Below, piece after piece: positions 1-12,255 of a DNA stretch of 64,000 nucleotides. How positions within the stretch are numbered: the stretch's first letter is position 1; each line of letters begins with the position of its first letter. The notes beneath the pieces were generated by a model. That model ran no database searches. It worked only from the letters and a program-made list of their open reading frames with translations, and was not told the DNA's origin. The translations under genes and the position numbers were made by a program. This DNA is from Bryoerythrophyllum caledonicum (Eukaryota > Streptophyta > Bryopsida > Pottiales > Pottiaceae), in contig OZ020525.1 of NCBI GenBank assembly GCA_963971425.1, forward strand, positions 11,290,187 to 11,354,186, in the 5' to 3' direction.

Positions 1-480
1 AACATTATAAACCTTAAACGTCAGAAGGTGCCACTGAGGGCCATGATATTCTACATGTATGGTGTTATATATGACATGATAAGGTTCAAAATATTGAAAT
101 GACCTCCAAATGAAAGATGCTAGTTGAAGAATCTACAATCTAAAGGTGTTGTTAAACTTTTTTACATCTTTTTGTACCCTATGCATTGGCTAGGTTTGTA
201 CATAATTAGTTCAAAATGGTAGATGTCCAATTTTTTTGGAAAATATAAAATATATGTCTAAGGTGATACCCATGTTATGCCAAGGTCATAACCCTTGTAA
301 TATATAGGCAATACTTGCGTAATACCTAGGTGATATCCATTGTGTCCAAACCAGTGTGTTAAAAACAAATAATTGGGTCGTACAAGGGGTGTCCCAATCA
401 GACCGATGCATATGATATATCCTATAGAGTAAAATACGTGACCATATATACGGTTCCCAACTGACGTTTGAGGGTTAAAG
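1..480. repeat. AT-rich repeat-like DNA with degenerate GGTGATACC motifs
   Basis: No gene is supported here. Positions 258-420 carry degenerate copies of a GGTGATACC/GGTATCACC motif joined to 'atgccaagg' or 'taatacctagg' words. The same word family recurs, often in the opposite orientation, at 4780-5090, 17960-18130 and 25200-25310, so this is a dispersed low-copy repeat. Confidence 0.5.
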
Positions 481-599
481 CCCAAGTTCCCACGTTCCCA
501 CGTCCACGCTTCCACGAAGATGCCCACGTTCCCACGTTCCCAAGTGGCGCCGAGGCGTGCACTGACCAGGCCCGAATTCAAACCCCAAGCACGCGCGCA

Positions 600-1020
600 A
601 ATTCAAATGGGCCCGCACAAGCGCGGGAGCGGGAAACCTCGAAATGCCGCTCCCCCCCCACTGCTTATAGTCCCCGCCACATCCCACGCTACCATTCTCA
701 CCACTGCACTCTCTCGCGCTTCCGCTCGCCATCGCCAAACCCTCGCTCTCGCTCCCTCTCTCGCGCGCCCTCGCTCGCTCTCGCTCGCTCTCGCTCTCGC
801 CATCGCGGCCGCGACTGGTTCACCGGGTCGCTTCCTGGTGCCTTCTCGTTCAGGCTTCCCCCCGCTCCCTCGCGCCGTCTCTCGTACGCTACCTCTGTCA
901 GCGTCAAACTCTCGCTCCTGTTCGTCTCGTTGCTTTTCTTGTCTTGTGAGTTTTTTCGTGTTTCTGGTTTGTTGAAGTTGGGGAATATCTGTGGTTAGGG
1001 TTTCGGGAGGGTTTGGTGTA
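600..1020 (+). promoter_or_regulatory. Probable H1 promoter and pyrimidine-rich 5' leader
   Basis: A GC- and CT-rich stretch lies directly upstream of the histone H1 start codon. It holds a weak TATA-like word (gcttatag, about 663) and then about 130 bases of CTCTCGCG-type pyrimidine repeats (700-830), as is common in plant 5' leaders. The transcription start cannot be placed from sequence alone. Confidence 0.4.
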
Positions 1021-2033
1021 ATGGCTGCTGTGGAGACTGCGCCGGTGGTTGAGGAGGTGGCGGCCGAGGAGGCACCGGCCGTTGCGACTCCTGCGAAGGA
1101 GAGTAAGGCGCGGAAGGCCAAGGAGCCGAAGGAGAAGAAGGAGAAGGTTGTGAAGGCGCCCAAGGAGAAGAAGGAGAAAGTTGTCAAGGAGAAGGTTGTG
1201 AAGGAGAAGGGCCCGAAGCCGGCGGCGTTGCATCCGTCATATCTCGTGGTGAGTTGATGAGTGGTTGCGTGGGGTTTGAGGGGTGGAGGTTGGGGTTTCT
1301 GGTTGTTGGATTGCTGCTGAATTGTTGTTGGACGGGGGTTTGGTTGCAGATGATTGTGGAAGCCATTGGCGCTTTGAAGGAGAGGACTGGCTCCAGTCAG
1401 TATGCGATTGCGAAGTACTTGGAGGACAAGTACAAGACTGCTCTGCCGCCGAATTTCAAGAAGACGTTGACCGTGCAGCTGCGCAACTTGACTAAGGGGG
1501 AGAAGTTGGTGAAGGTGAAGAACTCGTTCAAGCTCTCCGACGAGTTGAAGAAGCCGGCGAAGGCTGCGGGTGCCCCGAAGGCGGCGGTGAAGGTTGCGCC
1601 TAAGGCGAAGGTTCTGAAGAAGCCGTCGGCGGTGAAGACTAAGACTGTGAAGGCGAAGGCCGGGAGTGCGAAGGCGGCGAAGCCAGATGCGAAGGCGGCG
1701 AAGCCAGACGCCAAGGCGACGAAAGCGGCAAAGGCGACGAAAGCGGCGAAGGCGAAGCCTGTGAAGGCGAGTGCTCCAGCAGCTAAGAAGGCGAAGGCAG
1801 CAGCAGCTCCCGCGAAGAAGGCTGCGCCGGCAGCAGCAGCGAAGAAGGCCGTACCGGCTGTAGCCAAGAAGCCCGCAGGAAGGAAGCCGCCGACGGTGAG
1901 GAAGATGGTGACGCCGAAGAAGGGCCCCAAGACTGTGAAGGCCGTGGGCGCTAAGGCGAAAACAGCGAAGCCTGCGGCAAAGGCGAAGCCGGCGAAGGCT
2001 GCAAGTCCGGCAGCGAAGAAAGCAAAGAAGTGA
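1021..2033 (+). CDS. Linker histone H1 (two exons)
   Basis: Encodes a linker histone, which binds DNA at the nucleosome dyad and compacts chromatin in the nucleus. Exon 1 (1021-1248) codes for a short Ala/Glu N-terminus and a Lys/Glu-rich tail ending at HPSYLV. The intron (1249-1349) starts GTGAGT and ends TTGCAG. Exon 2 (1350-2033) restarts in frame at MIVEAIGALKERTGSSQYAI, the diagnostic helix 1-2 region of the H1 winged-helix domain, followed by LPPNFKKTLTVQLRNLTKGE and KVKNSFKLS. The rest is a tail of about 160 residues of AKKA/AKPA/PKAK repeats ending AAKKAKK. The spliced product is 303 aa, normal for plant H1. The intron interrupts the globular domain near its start. The ATG at 1021 is chosen because it opens the longest exon-1 frame in good context; an in-frame GTG 30 bases upstream is not a plausible start. 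This is the only clearly host-type gene in the window, and it has no in-frame stops. Confidence 0.95.
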
Positions 2034-3413
2034 GGTCTTTGCTTGTCCTGTGAGCTATTCCAACTGGTGTTTGTGAACACCACCATCACACGGAATTTAC
2101 AATCGTCTCGAGATGTGAATGTAAATGTTTTGATGGCGCTGTATTGTTCTTAGTTGTCACGCGTCTGTGTCGAACTGATTAGGCTCGTTGTCCATCTAAC
2201 TGAAACGCAGCTCTCCGTCGACCCTCACATGCAGTGTGCCATCATCGACCGAGTCTCGACAACAGCGGAGCTTACGACGACCGATTGTATGGTCGGAGTG
2301 GATTGGACGGTAGTCCGGGAAGGCGTGTATATGGCGGTCGAGTCAATGGAAGGCAGTTGAACTCGAGAAGATCATCTCGAACGAACGATATCCCCAGACA
2401 GTCCTAACGATATGCCTGGAACCGATCCAGAACAGGGCGAAATGGGCAGCCCGCCACATCACAGTTCGACTCATCACATTTCCAATCACTCCTGCGTCAA
2501 TTATACCCTAACCGTAGGTATCGTGCCCTATTTTGAGCCACAGCAAGATATTTGCAGCAGAGAAGGAATGGGAGAATTTCAGAAATGTGCTGGCTAAAAG
2601 GCAGACGAGTCACAGCATCTGGAACGCGTGTCTGCGTCGGATTAACCTGCAACTTCGATTAAGTCAGCAAAAAATCGCATGAGTGAATACTGTTCAATGT
2701 GTGCAAGCCACGGCGAACCGTCTGCTCAGTGCAGATACTGTGCACACGTTGGACCATGTCAAAAGGGTGATAGTAGCGATTCACGAAGTGCGGGACGACG
2801 TCTGGTTCATCGTGAAGAAACACCTAAAACTTCCCATTCACGTTTTAGAACATCCGCAGCCTCACACGCTGATCTGGACCGGCGCAGCCAACTTCACCGT
2901 GTGAGATGTGCCTCAAATAAGTTGTTGGCCTCTCTCCCCGGACAAGACCCTCACCGTCCTCATGCCACCGGTGTGCACGAACCCTCACTCAACCAACAGA
3001 CTAGAACAGACATAGATAGTGCATGGTACGATATCCATCTTGGCTATGATAAGAGTGTTTTCTGCAGGACCTGGCGCCATCCACTCATTACGTTAAGCGC
3101 TCTTGTTGAGCTCCTTTGCACACTCACCCGGTTAGTTGCCCAGATGCTTGTGGGGGGTGCCTCTGCTATGGATGCTCTTAAACATGCAACTGCACATTTC
3201 ACGTCCTCTTGCATTTCACGTGGATTTTAATTTCCGTGAAGGATCATTTTAGCATGTATATTAATGGCATTGATTCCTTTGCTACAGTAAAATTCATAAA
3301 CTTGGCAATGACGCCAAAGTTGTGACATCTTATTTGGATTATTACAAGTACCGAGGCGTGGAGACAACAAATTCCTTGTTTTCTAAAAAAAATTGTATTG
3401 ACTTTTTCAACTA
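2034..3413. other. No supported gene
   Basis: Several short ORFs of under 190 codons occur on the plus strand (about 2154-3230), but they overlap in different frames, show no recognisable domain, and lack convincing exon signals. The base composition is more balanced than in the flanking AT-rich DNA, so a fast-evolving or decayed gene cannot be excluded. Confidence 0.4.
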
Positions 3414-3582
3414 AGGTAAGCCCCTCTAAAACCGACAAGTTAAGGAATGTGCATATATGGAGAGAGGAGATAATTATACTGATATTTGTCAGTGATAGCC
3501 GATAGAATTACAATTCCAACCCAAGTGATTTCATATTTTTTTTGATGAAAAGTGAATTAGTTATGAATTTTCAAACTGTGCA
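3414..3582 (+). repeat. Dispersed repeat, copy 1 (pair with 54541-54706)
   Basis: About 170 bases starting 'taagccc(c/t)(c/t)ctaaaa' and containing 'gacaagttaa', 'gccgatagaatt' and 'caacccaagtgatt' recur in the same orientation at 54541-54706 with roughly 85% identity by eye. The copies end together. No coding potential or terminal structure is seen. Confidence 0.75.
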
Positions 3583-3851
3583 ACCATGTTTAGTGGGTGG
3601 CTAGTAGTAGGTATCCCCCAATAACCAACGACCAAAAGTAAGGGTCTTGACTAATAGCAAACCTCCATTTGGAGCTCAATTGGTGGTAATGGGATGGAAG
3701 AGGGTTGGATATACCCCACTTTTATAGGCGTTGGCTATGGATTTTTGTTGGTTATGGGGAGGCTTACCTTACTTCAAAACATTGTACCCTGGACACTTTT
3801 GGCACGTACATGTCTCCCTAGTGATTGGAACACAATGGTTATCACTTGGCA
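3583..3851. other. AT-rich DNA, nothing recognised
   Basis: No ORF or repeat boundary is visible between the dispersed repeat and the MITE. The sequence has TATCCCC/GGTATCC-type words similar to those of the low-copy repeat at the window start. Confidence 0.4.
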
Positions 3852-3855
3852 TTAA

Positions 3856-4775
3856 CCCCTAAAAGCCCAAGTGTACATGAGGTGTACATTTCGGATTTTA
3901 GGCAAGTTCCTAAATTCGAAAAAAATATTATTTAAAAAAAACTCTTATACTAGATTGTCCCTAATAAGAGCTCCATGGAAGTATTTTTATTATTATTTTT
4001 GGATTCATGGTTTGAAAGTTAGTACCACTCAAAGTTAGAAATAGAGACTCTGGGCAACTACAAAATTTTGCTAGAAGTCTCTATTGACATTGAGATTTTC
4101 CATACATGTAGAGAAAACTACCTTCTTTGAAAATGTAAATTTTTTTTCTTGTCTTTAGTGTAAAAAAACATTTAAACTCAAGTCAAACATTTTTATACAT
4201 TTCGGGCAAGTAGGGAAAAATATTTCTTCTTTTCCACATAAAACTTATAGATCTTCATATTTTTCACTTTTTATTTTTTCTACAACAATACGTGGTGTAA
4301 ACCTTCATATTGACCATATAGATTATCATTCTAAAACATATCAAACTCTCAAAAAATAAATCATGAATTGACAATTTTTGAACCTTCACTCTTTGCACAC
4401 TTGTTTTGAATATGCTACACCCCTTTTCTACCTCTAAAAATTGGTATAATCAGAACTAACACCATGCTTAACACAAAGGTAAGAGATTCAGTCCTTGTGT
4501 AATGCAAAAATTGGATATCAAGTGAAGTCAAAGTCTACTGACCCACTGAACGCAGGGAAGAAAATGAATCATTGTCTTGACTTCAAACACTATAATCTTT
4601 CAATCCGAACGGTCAAAGTGTATGAAAATTTGTGAGTATGTTATTTAGTAAGTCCTATTGGAGATCCTACGGTCAAAAAGAAAAATATAAGGTTTTATTT
4701 CCTTCTTTACTCATTGCACTAGAATCAACAATTTTGAAGTGTTTTTGGTGTGAAATTGTCACGGGCCTTTAGGGG
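3856..4775 (+). mobile_element. TTAA-flanked MITE, copy 1 (920 bp)
   Basis: A non-coding element bounded by TTAA on both sides (3852-3855 and 4776-4779). The termini are inverted: it begins CCCCTAAAAGCCC and ends GGGCCTTTAGGGG. Inside lies a sequence shared with the elements at 20109-21043 and 47865-48783 and with the 355-bp units at 16857-17870, for example 'gaaccttcactctttgcaca' and 'tttgaatatgctaca'. A TTAA duplication plus termini beginning CCC is typical of piggyBac-type elements; Kolobok also targets TTAA. No transposase is encoded, so it must be mobilised in trans. Confidence 0.8.
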
Positions 4776-4779
4776 TTAA

Positions 4780-5100
4780 ATGGGTATCACCTTGGCATTA
4801 CACAAGTATCACCATGCCATTGCCTGGGTATCACCTTGTCATTGAATGGGTATCATTTTGAGAGACAATAAATTCCTTGTTGCCTAAAAAAGGTCTATTG
4901 ACTTTTTCAACTACTTCACAATACTGTACCGCAGTTACTTTCGGCACCTACTTGTCTTCTCAGTGGTCTCGATACAATGGGTATCACTTAGAAATGACAA
5001 GGGTATCACATAGGCATTACACAAGTATAATCATAGCATGGGTATCATTTTGGCATTTACACAAGTATATCCATTTTGGTGATTTTCAAGATTTTTTCAT
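4780..5100 (+). repeat. GGTATCAC-type degenerate tandem repeat
   Basis: A run of about 12 degenerate copies of a 20-25 base word built on 'gggtatcacctTGGCATTac'. The same words occur at 25200-25310 and, inverted, at 258-330. It directly abuts the right TTAA of MITE copy 1. Confidence 0.6.
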
Positions 5101-5840
5101 TAATTAAAAAAATATTTTTTGGAAGGGATAATCATGTTTGAAAATCCTATTCCAAAAAAATCCTACTAGGATGATGACCTTGCTATATTGATAAGGTACT
5201 TGGTAAACATTGACAACTTGTATATTGACATGTTGTCTTCAAAGGGACAAAGTAACAACTTTCTTTCTTTCCCCGTCTCCATCTTGCAGTCCCCAATCCC
5301 CGGTCCCCATCCCGGTCTCCATCCTTTCCCAGTCCTTTCCCCCTCCCTGTTCTTGGCGTTGTTGTTTTCTTCCTTCATTGTTGTGTTCCTCGGAGAAGTT
5401 GATGAGTGTATAGGGGTAGTCACAGTTGGAGGGAGTGGAGAGAGTCTCTTCACAGAGAACTTCTCCCAGCTGTTTCCCCCAGGACCAATGGCAAAAGTTC
5501 TCCACTCCCCGCAACTGTGACGACCCCTTGTGCATGGTTGTGAAGAAAGGTAAAACAAAAGTGAGATGTGAAGAGTTTTCCAAGGAGACAACGGTAAAAC
5601 AAAAGTGGGGACGATGAATTTTGAAGAGATAGGTGAAACTTAGAGCAGGAAGGTCAAAAAATTTGCACGCAAAACTCTCTCAAAGGCTTCTCTTCACCTC
5701 TGGAGCAAGAGAGATGACCGTGCGAACCATTCACAGGATAAGAATATTCTCTTGCGGGGTGTCATGGAAAGCCAATCTCATCCACCCACGTTCGCAGGTG
5801 GAGAGAGTCTCTCATTCTCACGCACTGTGACTACCCCTTA
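5101..5840. other. No supported gene; pyrimidine-rich stretch
   Basis: A CT-rich stretch (5260-5400) is open in several frames on both strands, which reflects composition rather than coding. 'GTGACTACCCC'-type words recur (inverted near 5413-5420, direct near 5825), as do 'ggagagagtctct' words near 5430 and 5800, suggesting an old local duplication. Confidence 0.4.
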
Positions 5841-5844
5841 TCAT

Positions 5845-6530
5845 TAAGCATGCCATTGATTTTAAGCCTCCTCGATGCCGAAGAGCACGTTCTATGATAA
5901 AGCATTGTTTGTTTCGTGCATTTCAACTTCTACTTTTCATTGCTTACGTTTAATTTTCAAGTCAAGCTTTTAGAAGTTGATGAGTTTATCACCATGCATG
6001 CCGTTCATTTTAAGCCTCCTCGGTGCCGAGGAGTAGGTTCTAGCATGAAGCATTGTTTGTTTCGGGCATGCTCAGCTTGTGCTATTCTTCGCTTATGCGT
6101 AGTATTCGTGTTAAGCTTTAAAATGTTCATGAGTCCTTTGCTTGTTGTCCTTCTAGCAAGTCTCCTTGCCATGTTGAGGAGCAGGCTGCAGCTTGCAGCA
6201 TCTCTTATGCAGGATCGGCTTTGCTTTCCTTTGCTTATGCTTTGCTTTCACCTTCTCGGTTTTAAAAGTTGATAAGGTATGGATCATTCATGCCGTTGAT
6301 TGTAAGCCTCCTCGCCGTGGAGGAACATGTTCAGCTTGAGGAGCATTGTCTGGTCTAATGCAGGCTCAGCTTGAAGCATGTCTTGTCTTCTGCTTTTCTT
6401 GCATATGCGTTTTCTCCACAGCTTGTGCATAATGCTAATGCTCCCTAGTGATGATATATAGTGTTGTATAATGGTAATGCCTTCACTTCCATGTGTTGCT
6501 AGTATGCCTCCTAGGTGCCGGGTTCCTTTT
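5845..6530 (+). repeat. Degenerate repeat with CCTCGGTGCCGAGG palindromes
   Basis: Three or four diverged copies, spaced about 150-290 bases, of a segment containing 'tgccgttgattttaagcctcctcg', a palindromic core (clearest at 6016-6030, CCTCGGTGCCGAGG), and 'agcattgtttgtttcg'. Copies begin near 5848, 5996, 6288 and, weakly, 6500. They lie just upstream of methylase-like copy A. Similar palindromes cluster near copies B and C. Confidence 0.6.
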
Positions 6531-6582
6531 GCTTGCTAGGTCCTCTCATGCTTGTTCTTTTGCTACTTTTCTAACGGGATAC

Positions 6583-8102
6583 TTTTTTTAATTGTGAAGT
6601 TATTTAAAAAGGGAGCTGCCAGAAAAGAATGGAATCGATTGGAGGTCATTCCCAATGCTTTTTGGGGCATACCTCAAAAAGTCACTAGAGACCTTCATGT
6701 TCACTTTTGGTCAGGTTCGCGCTTATTACTTGACGGAACTGGAATCTTGTCCCTGGTACATTGAGTGCCAAAAAAAAGTTTTGTCCTGCTAGTGAGCAAT
6801 AGGAGAAAGCTGACCAAGCCCCACCTCCTGTGGAAGTCTAGGAGGACTCCGACGACGTTGTGGCCGAGGAATCTCCAGTTGAGATTGTACCTGCCATTGA
6901 CAAGAAGTCCTCCAAGAAACGAAGAAAACGAACGGGACGAAGGAGACTAAAGAGGCAAAGACCACCAAGAATACGAAGGAGATGAAGAGCACCAAGGGTA
7001 GCAGTTCTAAAGAGAAGAAGGCCGAAAGCGCTCCTCCACCAATTGCAGTGGCTCCCGTTCTTGGTGCCCTAGATGCGGTGGTTGATAAGCAACCATTCTC
7101 ACTGCCTACCCGAGCTGCTTTCTGCCTCAACAGAGCTTTTCTCTCCCTCTTAGCTTTATGCAATGAGTGCAAAACGATCTGGCACTCACAGCATGGAGCC
7201 GAAATTGTTGATTTTGAACACCTCTGTCCCGGCCATGCTCGACTGTATGGAGAAGAATAAAAACATGGACCCTGAATTTAATAAGCTTCAAAATTTTGCA
7301 CAAGTGGTATGTATGGTTCATATCACCCTTGGTTTTCATGATTTATCATTTTCAACATTATCTTACTTTGAAGTTCAAAGTCTTATTTATATGATTGTTA
7401 ATATTTTTTAAACATGTTGGTCGAGGAAGAGACAATGAGAGATGTTGTGGCAGTGTGCCCAAGCAAGAGGCATGCTTTGATATCATCATTGCTGGTATGC
7501 CCTACAGCCTTCCAGTTTCTAGTACCTTATTTCCACATGATGTGGTACTCAAGGACGTCACATACGTCTAAAATTCAGGGCCCTGGAAGTCCATCCCGTC
7601 CGGAACGTCATCTGGACATGAGTAAATTGGAGGTTGCCCAATTTTCCTTCGGTCAGGCCTGGTGGCCGCACGGTCGGTGGACGGTCGCCTAGTGACCGCC
7701 CCGGTCAACGGGCGACTGCATACGGACCGGACAGCCACCGGGCTAGGACGAAGGCGACCAGGCCGGGACCGGCAATAAAAGAGGTAAATAAAGTTTTAAA
7801 AAAAACCTCAAAGTTATGAACGTCTCGTGGAGCTCTCAGACGGACGTCTCGTCCCGTCCGTTTGAACAAGCTAGGTGGTACCTACCTGGAATCAATTGGA
7901 AGAGGAATGGATTGTAGACATTTTTGAAATGGCCCATGATTCGCTCGAAGGTGATGGTGCCATTGTGCTCTTCCATCCCAACAATGCGGATATCCGGAAA
8001 CCCACTGATCTCGATGCTAAGTCATATGGATTCACCTATTTGGAGGTTTTATGGGGCATCAATGACATGCATCTCACCTCTTCCAAGAGCTCGAATGGCA
8101 CG
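6583..8102 (+). pseudogene. ParB-like/amino-methyltransferase-like gene, copy A (truncated, frameshifted)
   Basis: A decayed, partial copy of the gene at 38580-45074. Homologous blocks in order: an exon-like block at 6583-6760 with WYIEC (copy B: WYLEC); an acidic then Lys-rich linker (6833-7020) split over frames; a block ending NKLQNFAQ at about 7306 (copy B LHDFISR); an intron of about 105 bases starting GTATGT; a block 7412-7572 with FDIIIAGMPY, which lies where beta-class DNA methylases have DLIIADPPY (motif IV); then 7865-8102 with VPTWN and GAIVLFHPNN (copy B IPPWN, LLLFHPND), ending at a donor, GTATGT. About 290 bases between 7573 and 7864 have no counterpart and may be an intron or insertion. 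Neither the ParB-like N-terminus nor the C-terminal motif I part was found. The homology to copy B is seen directly; methylase identity is inferred. Confidence 0.6.
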
Positions 8103-11100
8103 GTATGTCCACCTGTTGTAGTCTAGTAGTTCCTAATTCTTAAGGTTAACTAAAATTCACCTTAAGCGAGCCCACCTTACCAGATCTATTCCAGGGATTT
8201 TTATTGTGTGTCAAATTCTCTAAATCTTAAAGACAATTCACACTTAATATCTCAGCACATCTTGGAGGATGGCTTCCCTGGTACCTCAGTGACCGGTAAC
8301 AAGTAACTACAGATGCTTTGCATTTTCAAATCACGCAAAACAAAGCCGGTCACGCAAAGTGTCTAGACTGTGTGGACTGTGTGGACCGTCAGTAAATCGG
8401 TCACGTAAAGCCGGATTCCAACTAGATCCACACCCAATGAATCAAACAAAGAAGATACAAGAATCACAGCAATCTAATGCTAAGCAAATCACATAAGCAA
8501 GACAACCTTCCACGAGGATCAAGGGACCTCATCCACTGTAAGGGTAGAAACCCCGGAATACTCCGGACTCAAGCTTAGCCGGGATTTTTACCGGTGTACC
8601 AAGAGGGGGGATATCACCCCTCCTACCCACCAATCCAAACACTTCCCACTTAAGGGATGCTATCATAAATAGCCGTGGGCTTCTCCGATCCCATCCGGTA
8701 AGCAACTCTTCCCAGTCCAACTGGTCAAGGGTTTGGAGTAGATCCCCGATCTTACTCCACCTATCTAACTTGGATATCCTACTCCCTCCGGAAGCCTCTA
8801 CTCACATTCAATCACATAATATTCAACAAGCCACAACCATGCACATCCTAGCAAAGACTCACGAGGAGACTCAGCCCTCTTCCTCTCTACTTACACCAGC
8901 TCAACAAAGACTCTAGATACAAGCAATGAAGGCAAGACACAAGCAAAGAAATAAAGAGAAGAATATTTAAACCAAGAGCTCAAGGCTTCTTAAGTACTCA
9001 AAGGCTACTATCTACCCTCCAAAACTAGATCTACAAATGGGGCAAAACGGCATCTAGCTCCTAGAGGGTGCACAAAAGTCAATAGCTACCCTCCAAAAAC
9101 TAGAACCACAAAAGGACGAAACGGCATCTAGCTCATAGGGTTGCATAGTCACCGGCGGATTATCGGTTAGACCGATAAACCGGTAGACTTCCGGTCCGAG
9201 ACCAATAAAACATTCTTTAACAAAAGTAGATAGCTGGAGAAATCACTCAAGTGGTAGTGACCGGGTGCACAACGGGACCCCATCGAAATCACTACTCTCA
9301 CTTTAGCGTCAATCTACCACACCTAGCAATATCCTATCAACGGATAGAATAAATCCACAATAACATGTAACATATAACATAGGCTTAAGCTGAAGACCTA
9401 TCCGGAAGAGTGGAATTATCTTCCGGTAGATCTATGGAAGGATTGACCGGAAGATTGAGTTTAAAAACTCAACCACCTTCCTCAAACTATTCTCCTTTCG
9501 CAGTATCCTCCCACTTGTTTGGGCCAATCTTGGAAAGCGTCTGTATTACCGGTGGAGTCGTGTTGTCTAGGATGAACTTACTCCAGGATGTGCCTTGTAT
9601 TTACATCAATCACCTATCACAAATTCCGGTCCGGCCCGGAAAGCATTAGTATACCGGACAATCGGTGTACTTTCTCCGGAACACTTTACTCGACTAACGT
9701 GGATGTAGGTATATCACATATCTAGTAACACGTCTAACGAAACAACATCACAATTGACCACTTCAAAGAGATGACTAGGAGAACAAGAATTTTGGAAGGG
9801 GGTTTCTTAGTTGACGAGGGAGACTGGGAAAAAGATGGAAAATTTAGGCAAGACCTAGAGAAGAGGAGAGGATAGAGAAAACATAAAAGAAGACTTGCCA
9901 CGAGGCCGGGACAATGGGAAACAAACGCTCGGACACGAAGGTAGATGCACAAGTACAAGAAATTAAGATCTAGAGCATACAAGGTCTAGATAGAGTCTAC
10001 CGGGCGACTTTTCTCTAGATCGGAAAGAAGATAACCGGAGTTTATCCCAGATAAAGAAAAGTGAGAAGAGATCTAACAAACAAGAAAGTTGTACAACCAA
10101 AAAAAACCCATTAATTGGCAAGAATCACCTTTTCTACAACTTCTTGCCACCTCATTCTTACACCCGCAACCTCCTTGAAATCGTGGTCTAGTCTTTGAAT
10201 CTTCTCGCCGCGGCCGTGAATCTCCTTGCACCACGTCCACGCCTAGGAATCTCCACCTCCGTTGTGTCAAAAGCCTCCTCCACGACAATTTCTTCTAAAT
10301 CCTAAGTGCCCCAACTCTCCTCCAAAACCCTAGCTTCCGCACCCTTCCTCATGCTTTCTTCAACAACCTCCTTCTTCAAGAACCTTCAACCTCCTTAAAA
10401 TCTCCTTCTTTTTATTTTTCTTTAGCTCCTTCACCTCTTTGTTGCAACCCAACTTCCAAAGAAATAGAGAGAGAGAGAGAGGCGCCGAGAAGGGAGACCG
10501 GCGAGAGGAGGGAGGCCTAAAGTCGAAGGTTGGATGGAGGGGGGGACGCAGATCGGTTGGTGCCCGGGTGTGCGCCGGTACCTAGGTCTACCGAGACCTG
10601 ACTTGGTTGGTACCCGGCCTGGCCCGGTACTCGGGTGGGCTGGTGTCCGGCCCGTACCCAAGTTGGTACCCGGATTCGTATCCGGGTACATAATTATAAT
10701 TATAATTATTATTTAAAAAAAAACTATATATATATAGCTATTTTTTTCTCTTTTATTTTTATATCTTCCTCAGATAAAATTAAGTGCCTATTTTCTCAAA
10801 TAGAAACTTAAAATTTCAACAACAAGGTAAAAGAAAAACTTAAACAACTACTAAAACGAACACCACTTAGTGTACTATCTAGTTGATGAAGACTTTGACT
10901 AGCTAGTTTAGTTTTAAGTGGTGATTTTGACTTTTGTCCCGGAAATCCTTCTCGGGCATTCTTTCTAGGTTTTTCCGGGCACAACCTTGGTAGTTTTAAG
11001 GCCAATTTAATCACCACTTTAACACTAATTAACTAGTTAAGCATTCACCGACTTTCACTAATTATTATACAACCTGCTTCTACGTAATACTAACTACTTT

Positions 11101-11140
11101 GCCCGTTATCTACGACTAAAAATCACAATTTTACTAAATT
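8103..11140. other. No supported gene; low-complexity stretches
   Basis: About 3 kb without convincing coding sequence. It holds words rich in CCGG and ACCGGT (9130-9680), a pyrimidine-rich stretch (10130-10440), a degenerate 'ggtacccgg' series (10560-10690) followed by AT-rich simple sequence (10690-10750). It may be non-coding parts of old retroelements, but no LTR pair, primer-binding site or target duplication could be placed. Confidence 0.4.
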
Positions 11141-11207
11141 TTTTTTGTCGGGGCAACCAAGTGGGAGTTCAAACTCCCACACGACCATTGCACAATTTTT
11201 ATTTCCT

Positions 11208-11774
11208 TTGTCGTGCACAACCGCATCGTGCAAAAATAACATCGTGCTAATCAGGTGAGGACGCACAGTTGGAGACAACTCGAGAGTAACGGTGACATAA
11301 CCACCGTTACCTCTATTAAACAATACAACAATATACACTTACACACTATCAGCAATACAGACTTAGGGAAAATAAATAAATGACTCATAACCTCATACAC
11401 CAAGAAGTAGTAAGCGGTCTACAAGTACCCCTTTACTCGCCCCCTTCGCCCGTGCTAAAGCCCCTTTCACACCGGTGAACCACACAGTTTATATATAAAT
11501 TGAATGATAACCGTGAATGAAAACCTCTCAAACCATAGAATCAATGTGGTCCAAATGAAAAGACGCTAAAAGACTCAACAAACAAAGGGTAGGCCGGGTG
11601 CAAGTAGAGCCCCATCATTAATCGCCTCTAACACATTTTTAATGCTAGACTTTGTCTACTCAAACCCTCAACATTCTAAACACTCAGGACAAGACCATTG
11701 ACCCACTAGTACCTCCAAAAGAGGTGGAGTTAAGCATTCTAATTTCTAAATGCCACCCCGTAGAACATAAATCA
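11208..11774 (+). repeat. 0.56-kb dispersed repeat, copy 1
   Basis: About 565 bases beginning 'tcgtgcacaaccgcatcgtg' are repeated in the same orientation at 27196-27759 (full length, over 90% identical by eye) and at 26603-26822 (first 220 bases). Both full copies end together at 'gtagaacata(a)(a/g)tcac'. It could be a solo LTR or the end of a larger element. No coding sequence is seen. Confidence 0.75.
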
Positions 11775-12213
11775 CGGTCTTTTAGAGGTTGAGATGGCAT
11801 AACTTTTGCATTTAATGTCTTACTTAGGAAAAAATTGTACTCGCAGAAAGCTTTTGGTAATGTCCATCTACAGTAAAAAATTCTTAGAATAATGTTCTAA
11901 ATTGACATCGTACGAACTTGCCCGAGGGAACTCTTGGAAATTTAGGGGTTTAAGTAGGTTGCAACAATGGTTAGATGATGAACCAAGTTGGAACATCTTG
12001 GAAATGTGTTGGGGGGAGCGTGCATTTAAGGAAGGACCAATTTGAGGTTGATGCATAGAGAATGAATGGCACTTGGATTGCCGTCCTCTTAGACTTAATG
12101 GGTCCTCTTCTAGCTGTTGTTGATGGGCACATTTTGATTATGAGGTTCACTACCTTGTGTTGCTTTTAATTCTATTTTGTTGTTAATACTACTTGTCATG
12201 TGTTTTGAATCAT
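11775..12213. other. AT-rich flank of the 12.8-kb transposon
   Basis: No gene seen. The last four bases before the transposon (12214-12217) are TGGT, the left copy of its target duplication. Confidence 0.5.
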
Positions 12214-12217
12214 TGGT

Positions 12218-12255
12218 AACACGCAATTAAGCAATTATGCACTTAGCCAAGTGCA
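12218..12255 (+). repeat. Left terminal inverted repeat and subterminal site
   Basis: The 32-bp TIR (12218-12249) is followed by an overlapping AAGTGCA (12249-12255), which together with TGCACTT inside the TIR makes a small inverted pair. Confidence 0.85.

Noticed and set aside
603-1187. 194-codon minus-strand ORF over the H1 promoter and exon 1
   Set aside because: Low-complexity shadow of CT-rich leader and H1 exon 1.
1397-2089. 230-codon minus-strand ORF opposite histone H1
   Set aside because: It is the antisense shadow of the Lys/Ala-rich H1 tail, giving an Ala/Phe-rich translation with no domain.
5166-5620. ORFs of 110-141 codons on both strands
   Set aside because: Composition-driven openness of a CT-rich stretch; no motif and strong overlap between strands.
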